Part shown: in pieces, positions 1 to 7,382 of the stretch
Layout of the letters: each line of letters begins with the position of its first letter
Numbering within the stretch: the first letter of the stretch is position 1
Assembly: GCA_937892345.1 (NCBI GenBank)
Contig: CALAGF010000107.1
Coordinates: 1 to 16,150, forward strand
DNA: 16,150 nt
Direction of reading: 5' to 3'
Source of the DNA: an uncultured Rhodocyclaceae bacterium
Lineage (GTDB): Bacteria; Pseudomonadota; Gammaproteobacteria; Burkholderiales; Rhodocyclaceae
The notes under the pieces: model-generated
Seen by the model: only the letters and a program-made list of their open reading frames with translations
What the model was told of the DNA's origin: nothing
The model's database searches: none
Made by a program: the position numbers and the translations under genes

Positions 1-895
1 AGAACAGGTTGTCGCCGGGGCGCAGGTGGCTGTTCCACGGGGCCGGGTTGCCGGTACCTGCGAAGATCAGGTTGGTTTCCGGATCGTAGGTCGCGCCGTT
101 CCAGGTCGCTGCACCGCCGGTCTTCCACAGATCGCCGGTCCAGGTGGCGTTGGTGGTACCGGAAATGCCGTTTTCAACTTCCTTCCCGTCCTTGACGATG
201 TAACCCATGTGACCTTCGACGGTCGGACGGGTCCAGATCAGCTTGCCGGTCATCGGGTCGCGGGCGTCGATACGGCCCACCGCACCGAATTCACCGCCGG
301 AAATGCCGGTGATCAGCTTGCCATTGGCGACGATCGGTGCCGCAGAGGCGGAGTAACCGGCTTGGTAATCACCGAGTTTTTCTTTCCAGACCACTTTGCC
401 GGTGTCCTGGTTGAGTGCGACCAGTTGGGCGTCGAGCGTGGCGAAAATGACCAGGTTGCCGTACAGCGCAGCACCGCGGTTGATCACGTCGCAACACGGC
501 ATGATGCCGTCAGGCAGGCGGTGTTCGTACTTCCACAGTTTCTTGCCGCTCTTGGCGTCGACCGCAAAAAGACGGCTGTAAGAGGCGGTGACGAACATCT
601 TGCCATTGGCGATGACGGGCTGGGATTCCTGGCCGCGTTGCTTTTCGCCGCCGAAGGACATGGACCAGGCCGGCACCAGATTCTTCACGGAATCGGTGTT
701 GACCGCAGTCAGCGGGCTGAAGCGCTGGCCCTGGGTGCCGAGACCGAAGCTGACCACGTCACCAACGGTTTTGGCGTCGTTGAGGATGTCGGCGTTGGTC
801 ACGTCCTTGGCCATCGCCGGGGAGGCGGCGAAGGTGGCGGCGAGCAACATGGCGATGCCGACTGCGCGTTGCCGGGGATACTTTATGTTTTGCAT
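1..895 (-). CDS. PQQ-dependent alcohol dehydrogenase (methanol/ethanol dehydrogenase family), 5' part only
   Basis: This is a periplasmic quinoprotein that oxidises alcohols and passes electrons to a cytochrome c. The first 298 residues are visible; the family is usually about 600 residues, so roughly half runs off the left edge. Residues 1-29 form a signal peptide ending ASPAMA. Visible family marks are the vicinal disulfide Cys134-Cys135 (MPCCD), which lies over PQQ, a metal-ligand Glu202 in SGGEFG, a Trp-rich propeller segment near 250-265, and a metal-ligand Asn283 in GTGNPAPWN. The catalytic Asp, and the second Asp that would mark a lanthanide enzyme, lie outside the window, so calcium versus lanthanide type cannot be decided. 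The ATG at 895 follows a good ribosome site (AAGGAG, about 7 bases upstream). The gene is divergent from the SoxYZ-like operon and has its own sigma-54-like promoter. ExaA, PedE/PedH or XoxF-like subtype is open. Confidence 0.93.
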   Translation of the reverse strand, partial: MQNIKYPRQRAVGIAMLLAATFAASPAMAKDVTNADILNDAKTVGDVVSFGLGTQGQRFSPLTAVNTDSVKNLVPAWSMSFGGEKQRGQESQPVIANGKMFVTASYSRLFAVDAKSGKKLWKYEHRLPDGIMPCCDVINRGAALYGNLVIFATLDAQLVALNQDTGKVVWKEKLGDYQAGYSASAAPIVANGKLITGISGGEFGAVGRIDARDPMTGKLIWTRPTVEGHMGYIVKDGKEVENGISGTTNATWTGDLWKTGGAATWNGATYDPETNLIFAGTGNPAPWNSHLRPGDNLF

Positions 896-1021
896 GGAGT
901 GTCTCCTTGGTTATTCAAGAGTTCCGCAACCGGGTTGGCACAGGGCCGTGCCGGTGAGGGACGGTGAAGCCTGATCGCTGCCTTCCTTTCCCTGAATTGG
1001 CGACCAGCGGGGGAGTGAGTC

Positions 1022-1037
1022 TGCAAAGCCTGTGCCA
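1022..1037 (-). promoter_or_regulatory. Sigma-54 (-24/-12) promoter for the PQQ dehydrogenase
   Basis: On the minus strand this reads TGGCACA-GGCT-TTGCA. It has the invariant GG and GC dinucleotides separated by exactly 10 bases and differs from the RpoN consensus TGGCACG-N4-TTGCA at one position. The predicted transcription start is near 1011, giving a leader of about 115 bases before the ATG at 895. A promoter of this class needs an AAA+ enhancer-binding activator, none of which is encoded in the window. Confidence 0.72.
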
Positions 1038-1137
1038 CCGGGCCGGCAGATGCCCGAAAGTGGCTGGTGTCGCCGCTCGGCCGTGTTTTCGGGCGTTTCT
1101 TGCCAAATGCTCGCAACCGGCGCGGGCGTGCTGCAAA

Positions 1138-1153
1138 TGAACACAGGTGTTCA
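1138..1153. promoter_or_regulatory. Perfect 7-2-7 dyad, candidate shared activator site
   Basis: The sequence TGAACAC-AG-GTGTTCA is a perfect inverted repeat with 7-base arms. Its centre (1145.5) is 106 bp from the -24 GG of the rightward promoter and 110 bp from that of the leftward one, a normal distance for a sigma-54 upstream activating sequence. Alternatively, the 7-2-7 layout resembles sites bound by NarL-type response regulators, and such a regulator is encoded at 7379-8026. The symmetry is seen directly; the role is inferred. Confidence 0.55.
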
Positions 1154-1249
1154 ATAGTTGCGCAGCCGCAGTGTCACGGTCGACGGGCAGCGCGGGCAGA
1201 AAACCGCCGAATGCCCGCAGGCGGGGTCGATTGCCGGTTTGCCGCGCTT

Positions 1250-1265
1250 TGGCACGGCGCTTGCA
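1250..1265 (+). promoter_or_regulatory. Sigma-54 (-24/-12) promoter for the SoxYZ-TonB-TCS operon
   Basis: TGGCACG-GCGC-TTGCA matches the RpoN consensus at every conserved position, with GG and GC 10 bases apart. The predicted transcription start is near 1276, 37 bases before the chosen ATG at 1313. No competing sigma-70 promoter is evident between here and the gene. Confidence 0.8.
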
Positions 1266-1312
1266 CAAGGCATCCCCATAACAGCCCGCAGGGCAATATG
1301 GAGCGAGACAAG

Positions 1313-2083
1313 ATGAATTTCCCGTTGACCGTGGCGGCCATTGCCTTGGCTGCCCTGATGTCGCCCGCCGACGCAGCAGCCCTCAAGGATAGCGGCGACC
1401 CGCTGGATTCGGCGCGCTGGGGGGATATGCACCAGACGGTGCTGGCCGGCGCGCCGGTGCTCTTTGATCCGCGGGTCAAGGTCGTGGCGCCGTCGATTGC
1501 CGAAAGTCCGATGCAGGTGCCGGTCACCATCGATGCCAGCGCGCTGGCGGGCGTGCGCGAGGTGGTGGTTTTCGCCGATTTCAATCCGATTGTTGAAGTC
1601 CTGCGCTTTTATCCTGAAGCAGCACCGGCCTATCTGGGATTTCGTGTGAAGCTGCAGCAGAGCACACCGATACGGGCGGCTGCCCTGACTGCCGATGGCA
1701 TCTGGCATGTGGGCGGCGCCTGGGTGAATACCGTGGGCGGCGGGTGCACCGCACCGTCGGCCGGCAAGGTCGCGCCCGACTGGGAGCGCACGCTCAATAC
1801 CGTCAGCGGGCGGCAATGGAGCGAGGGGCCGAACAAGGGGCGGCTTCGCTTGCGGATTCTGCATCCGATGGATACCGGCCTGGTCGCCGGGACGCCGGCT
1901 TTTCATCTGGAAGAAATCCGCTTTGCCGATGCCAACGGCAAAGCCTTGATGCGGGTACAGACTCATGAGCCGGTGAGCGAGAACCCGGTGTTTACGCTCA
2001 ATCGCGGCGAAGCTGCCGGGGTGGTTGAGGCCAGTGGGCGCGACAACAACGGCAATACCTTCCGCAGCAAGATCGCACCATGA
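1313..2083 (+). CDS. Quinoprotein dehydrogenase-associated SoxYZ-like carrier protein
   Basis: This 256-residue exported protein fuses a SoxY-like and a SoxZ-like domain, as in the family named quinoprotein dehydrogenase-associated SoxYZ-like carrier (TIGR04557, from memory). Residues 1-22 look like a signal peptide (ADA/A). The SoxY-like half ends in VGGGCTAP with Cys145, the counterpart of the SoxY GGCGG carrier cysteine. The SoxZ-like half (about 170-256) shows the HPMDTG motif and a typical SoxZ ending. In true SoxY the cysteine is at the free C-terminus; here it lies in the inter-domain linker. The chemistry carried is unknown; the family name reflects co-occurrence with PQQ enzymes. The ATG at 1313 gives a clean signal peptide after a weak GGAG; an in-frame ATG at 1298 would add five residues. 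The stop overlaps the next gene by 4 bases. Confidence 0.87.
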   Translation: MNFPLTVAAIALAALMSPADAAALKDSGDPLDSARWGDMHQTVLAGAPVLFDPRVKVVAPSIAESPMQVPVTIDASALAGVREVVVFADFNPIVEVLRFYPEAAPAYLGFRVKLQQSTPIRAAALTADGIWHVGGAWVNTVGGGCTAPSAGKVAPDWERTLNTVSGRQWSEGPNKGRLRLRILHPMDTGLVAGTPAFHLEEIRFADANGKALMRVQTHEPVSENPVFTLNRGEAAGVVEASGRDNNGNTFRSKIAP

Positions 2084-3018
2084 AAGTCCTGACCTTACCG
2101 TGGATGCTGATGGTGGCGTCGGTGGTGTGCGCCGACAGCTTTGACTACCAGCTTCAGCCCCGCCGCCTTGCGCCCGACGTGCAGGCCTTCATTGGCAAGA
2201 CCGAGGATTTTGATACGGTCAACGGCGGCAATATCGTCAATACCGCCTTCATCGAGGCAGCGGATGGCCTGATCGTGATCGATAGCGGCCCGTCGCTGCG
2301 TTACGGGCGGCAGGTACGGGCCGCCATGGGTGCCGTGAGTACGCGGTCGGTGGCGCTGGTGATCAACACGCATCTGCATCCCGATCACATGCTGGGCAAC
2401 CTGGCCTATGCCGGCATTGCCATTGGTGCCTTGCCGGCGACGTCCCTGGCCATTGCCAGCGAGGGTAATGCCTTTGCCGAGAACCTTTACCGCATGAGCG
2501 GCGACTGGATGAAAGGGACTGAAATCCGTGTCCCTGACCGCGCATTGTCCGGCGGCAGTTTGAGCGTCGCCGGGCGCCGTCTGCAATTGATCGAATTGGC
2601 CGGTCACAGCGGCGCCGATCTTGCGGTCTACGATGAAAAAAGCGGGATTTTGTTTACCGGCGATCTGGTGTTCAACGGCCGGGCGCCCACGACGCCGCAC
2701 GCGGATATTCCCCGCTGGCTGGCGGCACTCGATCAACTGGAAGCGCTCACCCGCCAGCCCGGTTTCGTGGCCTTGCTGCCCGGTCACGGCGAGCCGGCAC
2801 ATGATGCTGCACCCATCCGCCAGACCCGTGCCTGGCTCCAGTGGTTGCAGCAGCGCATGCAGGAAGCGGCGCGCGATGGACTGGACATGAATGAAGTGAT
2901 GGCGCGCCCCTTGCCGCCCGAGTTTGCGGCGATGCCGATGGCCGCAAGCGAATATCGCCGCTCGGTCGCGCATCTTTTCCCGGCAGCCGAAGCCGAGGTG
3001 CTGGCCCATGGCCATTGA
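2080..3018 (+). CDS. Quinoprotein relay system zinc metallohydrolase (SoxH-like metallo-beta-lactamase fold)
   Basis: This 312-residue periplasmic protein has the metallo-beta-lactamase fold and resembles SoxH. A short signal peptide (about residues 1-18) is followed by the metal-binding set His98, His100, Asp102 and His103 (THLHPDH), then His176 (GHSGAD), Asp195 (FTGD) and His236 (PGHGEP), so the dinuclear zinc site looks complete. The family is named for its company with PQQ dehydrogenases and SoxYZ-like carriers. By analogy with SoxH it may hydrolyse a thiol adduct on the carrier protein, but no substrate is established. The gene starts inside the stop of the carrier gene (ATGA), which suggests translational coupling and matched output. 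Which of the two named relay subfamilies it belongs to cannot be told by eye. Confidence 0.87.
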   Translation: MKVLTLPWMLMVASVVCADSFDYQLQPRRLAPDVQAFIGKTEDFDTVNGGNIVNTAFIEAADGLIVIDSGPSLRYGRQVRAAMGAVSTRSVALVINTHLHPDHMLGNLAYAGIAIGALPATSLAIASEGNAFAENLYRMSGDWMKGTEIRVPDRALSGGSLSVAGRRLQLIELAGHSGADLAVYDEKSGILFTGDLVFNGRAPTTPHADIPRWLAALDQLEALTRQPGFVALLPGHGEPAHDAAPIRQTRAWLQWLQQRMQEAARDGLDMNEVMARPLPPEFAAMPMAASEYRRSVAHLFPAAEAEVLAHGH

Positions 3019-3757
3019 AATGGGTCGTCGCCCGGTCAACCGTCGCTTCATGGTTATTTTGGCCTTGTCGCTGCTGCTGCACGGCAGCCTGCTGTTCTGG
3101 CAATTGAAGGCACGCAAGCAGATTCCCGCCTTGCCGCCGATTTTGGCCACCCTGCGCCTGAGTGCACAGGTTTCCCCATCCGAACCGCTGCACCCCAAGG
3201 CTTCGCCCCCGGCGCTTGCCCGGCCTGTGCCGGCGGTTCCCCAGAAGGTGCGGCAGCCGTCAGCATCGCCCGAGCTTGCTCCACCACGGGAACGCGTCAT
3301 GGCTGCCGCGCCGACCACGGCGAGTCGGCCGGCGGTCGTTGCTGCAACACCCGCAAGCGCCGTTCCGGTCAACGCAACACCGGTCCACGCAACACCTGCC
3401 CAAGCGGTGCCAGCCGAACCGGAGGCACCCGCTGCCGCACCGGGGCCGACCCAGCGTGATTTGCTGGCGGCTTACCGGCGCCAACTGGGCGAGCTGTTTT
3501 CGCGTCACCAGCGTTATCCGCGTATCGCCGCGATGCGCGGCTGGGAGGGTGAGGTCCGCGTGCGTCTGAAAGTCGCTCGCAAAGGCAGTTTGTTGCTGGT
3601 GCAACTGGATCGCTCCAGCGGCTTCGACGTGCTGGATCAGCACGCCCTGGCCATGCTCGGTGATCTGCCGGCCTTGCCTGCCTTGCCCGAAGGACTCGCC
3701 ACCGATGAATTGCAACTGGTTGTCCCCATTCTTTACACACTCAATAAAACATCATGA
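3008..3757 (+). CDS. tonB: TonB energy-transducing protein
   Basis: TonB passes the inner-membrane proton-motive force from ExbB/ExbD to outer-membrane receptors. The 249-residue product has one N-terminal membrane anchor (about 14-31) carrying the TonB SxxxH motif (Ser21, His25), then a Pro/Ala-rich linker (about 45-150). The C-terminal TonB domain (about 165-245) contains RYPRIAAMRGWEGEVRVRL. The ATG at 3008 overlaps the upstream gene by 11 bases and has GAGGTG upstream; ATG 3020 is possible but lacks a ribosome site. An open frame back to 2924 only shadows the previous gene. No exbB or exbD is adjacent, so this TonB probably borrows a complex encoded elsewhere. Sitting directly before a receptor gene (ATGA overlap), it is probably dedicated to that receptor and perhaps to the PqqU-like one. 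Confidence 0.92.
   Translation: MAIEMGRRPVNRRFMVILALSLLLHGSLLFWQLKARKQIPALPPILATLRLSAQVSPSEPLHPKASPPALARPVPAVPQKVRQPSASPELAPPRERVMAAAPTTASRPAVVAATPASAVPVNATPVHATPAQAVPAEPEAPAAAPGPTQRDLLAAYRRQLGELFSRHQRYPRIAAMRGWEGEVRVRLKVARKGSLLLVQLDRSSGFDVLDQHALAMLGDLPALPALPEGLATDELQLVVPILYTLNKTS
3367..3396 (+). repeat. 15-bp tandem duplication in the tonB linker
   Basis: GGTCAACGCAACACC is followed directly by GGTCCACGCAACACC, with one mismatch. The repeat keeps the frame and encodes VNATP-VHATP in the Pro/Ala-rich TonB linker, a region whose length commonly varies through such slippage. Confidence 0.8.
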
Positions 3758-6057
3758 AGAGACACGCCCCTATCCCCAGCCTGATCGCCCTGTCGCTGGG
3801 CAGCATTTTTTCAACCAGCGGGCTTGCGCAGCAGTTGATGCTGACCGACACCGTGGAAGTGGTCGGCACTACGCCGATGGCTGGTATGGGCGTGCCACGT
3901 CTGCATCTGCCGGCCAATGTGCAGTCGATTGATGACCGCCAGCTCGACGATACCGAGAGCCTGAACATGGCCGAACAGATGGCCAGGCGTATTGGTTCGG
4001 TCACGGTGAACGAGGTGCAGGGCAATCCGTATCAGGCGGATGTCAATTACCGGGGCTTCACCGCCTCGCCGCTGCTGGGCGTGGCGCAAGGCTTGTCGGT
4101 GTATGTGGATGGCGTGCGCGTCAATGAACCCTTTGGTGATACGGTCAACTGGGATCTGATTCCGAATACCGCCATTGCAGCGGTCGACCTGATTCCCGGT
4201 TCGAATCCGGCCTTTGGTTTGAACACCCTGGGCGGTGCCTTGGCCATGCGCACCAAGAGCGGTTTTTCCCATCCGGGCGGCAAGCTGGAACTCTCCAGCG
4301 GCAGCTTTGCGCGCAACAAGAGCGAGTTCGAATATGGTGCCAACAACGGCCAGTTGGGTGCCTACGTGGCCGGCGACTGGTTTCGCGAAGATGGCTGGCG
4401 CGATTATTCACCCTCCGATGTCAAGCAACTGTTCGGCAAATTGTCCTTTCGCGATGCGTCGACCGAAGCCGATCTGACGCTCAGTGCCGTGCGCAGTTCG
4501 CTGGTCGGCAACGGCCTGGTGCCGCAGTCTTTGCTGGCCCAGCGCGATAAGAACATCTTTACCCATCCGGATCAGACGCGAAATACATCCCAGCAGATTG
4601 CCTTTAACGGCAAGCGCTGGCTGAACGACCAAAGCAGCCTGTCCGCGAGCCTCTACCATCGCACGACGACCACGCGCACGCTCAACGGTGACATGAACGA
4701 TGAGTTCGAGGACGATCCGACGCAGCGGACCGGCGCCCTCAACCGGACCCGTACTCGCCAGCAAAGCAGTGGTATCGGATTGCAATGGAATCTGAGCACG
4801 GCACGCCATCAGTTGGCGCTTGGGGCCTCCTACGACCAGGCCCGGATGAAATTCCTGCAAACCCAGCAGCAGGGCGACATCGACAGCACCCGCGGGGTGT
4901 CCAATCTGCAGGCGGAAAACGAAGAAAACCGACTGCATGGCAGCACCAAAACGGCCAGCATTTACTTGACCGACACCTTCGAACTGACGCCGGATCTGCA
5001 TCTGAGCGCATCGGCACGCTACAACCGCAGCCATGTGGTCACCGTGGATGAGCTCAATCCGGTGGCGCCGAATCTGGACGGCAATCACCACTACAACAAA
5101 CTGAACCCGGCGCTGGGTCTTTCCTGGCAGTTGCTGCCGCGACTGAATGCCTACGCCGGTTTCAGCCAGGGGACGCGGATTCCGACGCCCATCGAGCTGG
5201 GTTGTGCCGACCCCGCCAATCCCTGCACGCTGCCCAATTCGATGGCCGCCGATCCCTATCTGAAGCAGGTCGTTTCGCGCACGCTGGAAGCCGGTCTGCG
5301 CGGCGACATGGGCAAAGCGCTGCGCTGGCATGCCGGGGTCTATCGCACCTTGAATACCGACGACATTCTGTTCGTCGGGACCTCGACCAGCGCCGGCTAT
5401 TTCACCAACTACGGCAAGACGCAACGCCAGGGACTTGAAATCGGCCTCAAAGGGGCTGCCGGCCGTGTGGACTGGCATGTGGATTACAGCTGGTTGCAGG
5501 CCACTTTCCGTTCCAGCGCCTGTCTGCTGGGCGCCAACAACAGCACGCGCGGCACCACCGCCGAATGCACGGGCGGTGGGCAGGATGATGAGATCTTCGT
5601 GCAGCAAGGCAATCGCATTCCCGGATTGCCTGAACACAGCGTCAAGCTCGGCCTCGCCTGGCGGGTGAGTGACTGGCTGAAACTGGGCGGCGATGTCCAG
5701 GCCTTCTCCAGCCAGTACGTGCGTGGCAACGAAAACAATCAGCATCAGGCTGGTACTGCCACCGATCTCAACGGCAACACCCGTACCTTTACCGGCCCGG
5801 GCAAGATCGACGGCTATGCGATTCTCAATCTGAATGCGGAAGCGGCGCTGGGGAGCGGCTGGCAGTTGTTTGCCAAGGTCAATAACGTTTTCGACAAGCG
5901 CTACGCGAGTGCCGCGGCATTGGCCGAAAACCCCTTCGTCAATGCCGGTGCTGCCTTTGAGCCGGACTCGGACAAATGGCGGCGTGAAACCTTCGTTGCA
6001 CCCGGTGCCCCGCGTGCGGCCTGGCTGGGTGTGCGCTACGTGTTTGACACCAAATAA
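3754..6057 (+). CDS. TonB-dependent outer-membrane receptor, substrate unknown
   Basis: This 767-residue protein is a 22-stranded outer-membrane importer. It has a signal peptide (about 1-25), a TonB-box-like stretch (DTVEVVGTT, about 32-40) and a plug domain (about 50-170) containing NPYQADVNYRG, SVYVDGVRVNEPFGD, IPGSNPAFGLNTLGGAL and other plug hallmarks. A beta-barrel fills the rest, ending in strands with NNVFDKRYASA and a final VRYVFDTK. There is no FecA-type N-terminal signalling domain, so any sensing must use the adjacent kinase pair. It starts in the stop of tonB (ATGA), and its last base starts the kinase gene (TAATG). It belongs to a widespread proteobacterial receptor family whose ligands I cannot name. 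Proximity to a PQQ dehydrogenase makes a lanthanide or other metal chelate, or a PQQ-related ligand, plausible but unproven. Confidence 0.9.
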   Translation: MKRHAPIPSLIALSLGSIFSTSGLAQQLMLTDTVEVVGTTPMAGMGVPRLHLPANVQSIDDRQLDDTESLNMAEQMARRIGSVTVNEVQGNPYQADVNYRGFTASPLLGVAQGLSVYVDGVRVNEPFGDTVNWDLIPNTAIAAVDLIPGSNPAFGLNTLGGALAMRTKSGFSHPGGKLELSSGSFARNKSEFEYGANNGQLGAYVAGDWFREDGWRDYSPSDVKQLFGKLSFRDASTEADLTLSAVRSSLVGNGLVPQSLLAQRDKNIFTHPDQTRNTSQQIAFNGKRWLNDQSSLSASLYHRTTTTRTLNGDMNDEFEDDPTQRTGALNRTRTRQQSSGIGLQWNLSTARHQLALGASYDQARMKFLQTQQQGDIDSTRGVSNLQAENEENRLHGSTKTASIYLTDTFELTPDLHLSASARYNRSHVVTVDELNPVAPNLDGNHHYNKLNPALGLSWQLLPRLNAYAGFSQGTRIPTPIELGCADPANPCTLPNSMAADPYLKQVVSRTLEAGLRGDMGKALRWHAGVYRTLNTDDILFVGTSTSAGYFTNYGKTQRQGLEIGLKGAAGRVDWHVDYSWLQATFRSSACLLGANNSTRGTTAECTGGGQDDEIFVQQGNRIPGLPEHSVKLGLAWRVSDWLKLGGDVQAFSSQYVRGNENNQHQAGTATDLNGNTRTFTGPGKIDGYAILNLNAEAALGSGWQLFAKVNNVFDKRYASAAALAENPFVNAGAAFEPDSDKWRRETFVAPGAPRAAWLGVRYVFDTK

Positions 6058-7382
6058 TGCGCCATCTCAGCCTGCATACCCGGATCAGTGTCGTGCTCAC
6101 CGCGGTGGTGGCCAGCCTGTTGCTGGTGCTGGCCGGGATGTGGCTGCGCAGCACCGAGACAGGCATCCACGAAGAGGTCGAAGCGGCCAGCCGGGTATCG
6201 GCGCAGATGCTGAGCTTGCTGATCCGCGATGTCGGGGACAGCAAGGCGCTGGTGGCTGCGGTACAGCCGCTGGGCCGCATTCGTTCGCATGAGCTGTGGG
6301 TGAGCGATGGCGCAGGGCGCGTGCTTTACCATTCGCCGGCCTCGACCTACAAGGCGGGGCGACAGGCGCCGGCCTGGTTGGCGGCCCTGATTGCCCCGCA
6401 CTTTGCCCCGCATGTTTTGCCCGTGGGCGAGGCGCGCCTGGTGTTGCAGCCGGATCCATCGCGTGCGCTGATCGATGCCTGGGATGAATTGCTGCTGGTC
6501 GCAGCCTGGGCCTTGGCCCTGTTGGTGCTCTTGTTTTTTGCGACGCGTTGGGCGATGGCGGTGGCCTTGCAGCCGCTGGATAGCGTGATGGCGGCGCTGG
6601 AAAAAACCGGGCGCGGTCGCTTCGATGTGCGTCTGCCTGTCTTTGCCACCCCCGAGCTTGCCCGTTTGTCCCGCGCCTTCAACGGCATGGCCGATCGCTT
6701 GCGTGCTGCGGTCGACGACAACGTCAGGCTGGAAACTGAACAGGAATTGGCGGCCTGTATTCAGTCGCGGCTGGAAAGCGAACGCGTGGAGATTGCCCGC
6801 GAACTGCACGATGAGCTGGCCCAAGGGGTGACTGCCGTGCGAGCGCTCGCGGGGGCGATTGTTCAACGCAGCAGCGAACGCCCGGAAATTCATGCACCGG
6901 CGCAGGGCATCGTCGCTGTCACCGGCGAAATGCAGGATGGCGTGCGCAATATCCTGCAGCGCCTGCGGCCGCTGGCCGATGCTGCCTCGCTGCCGGCATG
7001 GCTGGCAACCTGGGCGGCACGGCATCCGGAAATCGTGCTGGAACAGCGGTTGACCGTAGATCTTGGCTGTTTGCCGGCGACCCACGGCCAAACGGTATTG
7101 CGGCTGGTGCAGGAAGGCTTGACCAACGTGCTGCGCCACGCCCGCGCCAGCAGGGTGTGCTTGCACATCGGGCGCTCTGCCGACGGTTTGCTGGTGCGCT
7201 TGTCCGATAACGGTCGCGGCCTGTCGTCCGGGCCGGGCGTTCCGGTGGGATGCGGCATGGGGCTGGCCGGCATGCGTGACCGGATTGCGTTGCTGGGCGG
7301 ACAGCTGGAGATCGTCGAAGCGGAAACGGGCGGCCTGATCCTGAGTGCTTGCCTGCCGGAATTTATGGAGCGTCAGACATGA
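6057..7382 (+). CDS. MoxY-like sensor histidine kinase (HisKA_3 type)
   Basis: This 441-residue inner-membrane kinase has TM1 (about 11-30), a periplasmic domain of about 115 residues, TM2 (about 145-165), a HAMP linker (about 166-220), a HisKA_3 dimerisation region with phospho-acceptor His251 (IARELHDELAQG), and an ATPase domain with an N-box near Asn358 (GLTNVLRHA), DNGRG at 384-388 and a glycine lid near 398-404. The periplasmic part, including IHEEVEAASRVSAQ and PAWL followed by GEARLVLQPDPSRA, resembles the LapD/MoxY N-terminal domain. MoxY, with MoxX, controls methanol oxidation in Paracoccus. That resemblance is my reading and was not scored. The gene starts on the last base of the receptor gene and overlaps the regulator by 4 bases. 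The ligand is unknown. Confidence 0.9.
   Translation: MRHLSLHTRISVVLTAVVASLLLVLAGMWLRSTETGIHEEVEAASRVSAQMLSLLIRDVGDSKALVAAVQPLGRIRSHELWVSDGAGRVLYHSPASTYKAGRQAPAWLAALIAPHFAPHVLPVGEARLVLQPDPSRALIDAWDELLLVAAWALALLVLLFFATRWAMAVALQPLDSVMAALEKTGRGRFDVRLPVFATPELARLSRAFNGMADRLRAAVDDNVRLETEQELAACIQSRLESERVEIARELHDELAQGVTAVRALAGAIVQRSSERPEIHAPAQGIVAVTGEMQDGVRNILQRLRPLADAASLPAWLATWAARHPEIVLEQRLTVDLGCLPATHGQTVLRLVQEGLTNVLRHARASRVCLHIGRSADGLLVRLSDNGRGLSSGPGVPVGCGMGLAGMRDRIALLGGQLEIVEAETGGLILSACLPEFMERQT

Larger units (their letters stand above)
896..1312. other. Divergent intergenic control region
   Basis: This 417-bp gap separates the PQQ dehydrogenase gene from the SoxYZ-like operon. Several reading frames cross it, but none has a plausible start, ribosome site or recognisable protein, so I treat it as non-coding. 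It contains two outward-facing sigma-54-like promoters and a central 16-bp dyad, each listed separately. The dehydrogenase leader is about 115 bases long (predicted start near 1011) and includes a small 5-bp inverted repeat at 937-952. The right-hand leader is only about 37 bases. Confidence 0.7.

Noticed and set aside
936..952. TGGCACA near 936 as another rightward sigma-54 promoter
   Set aside because: The downstream element is not TTGCA and the GG-to-GC spacing is off by one; it is better seen as part of a small inverted repeat.
26..967. Long plus-strand open frame (313 codons) over the dehydrogenase gene
   Set aside because: It is the antisense of a clear PQQ dehydrogenase reading frame with signal peptide and family motifs; its product resembles nothing and has no ribosome site.
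915..1268. Possible small gene in the divergent intergenic region
   Set aside because: Several frames overlap here with no ribosome site or domain, and the region is occupied by two sigma-54 promoters and a dyad.
2095..3372. Minus-strand open frame of 425 codons across the metallohydrolase and tonB genes
   Set aside because: Its composition is that of an antisense shadow in high-GC DNA, and both plus-strand genes have intact motifs.
4408..5745. Minus-strand open frame of 445 codons inside the first receptor gene
   Set aside because: It is antisense to a well-supported TonB-dependent receptor and has no recognisable domain.
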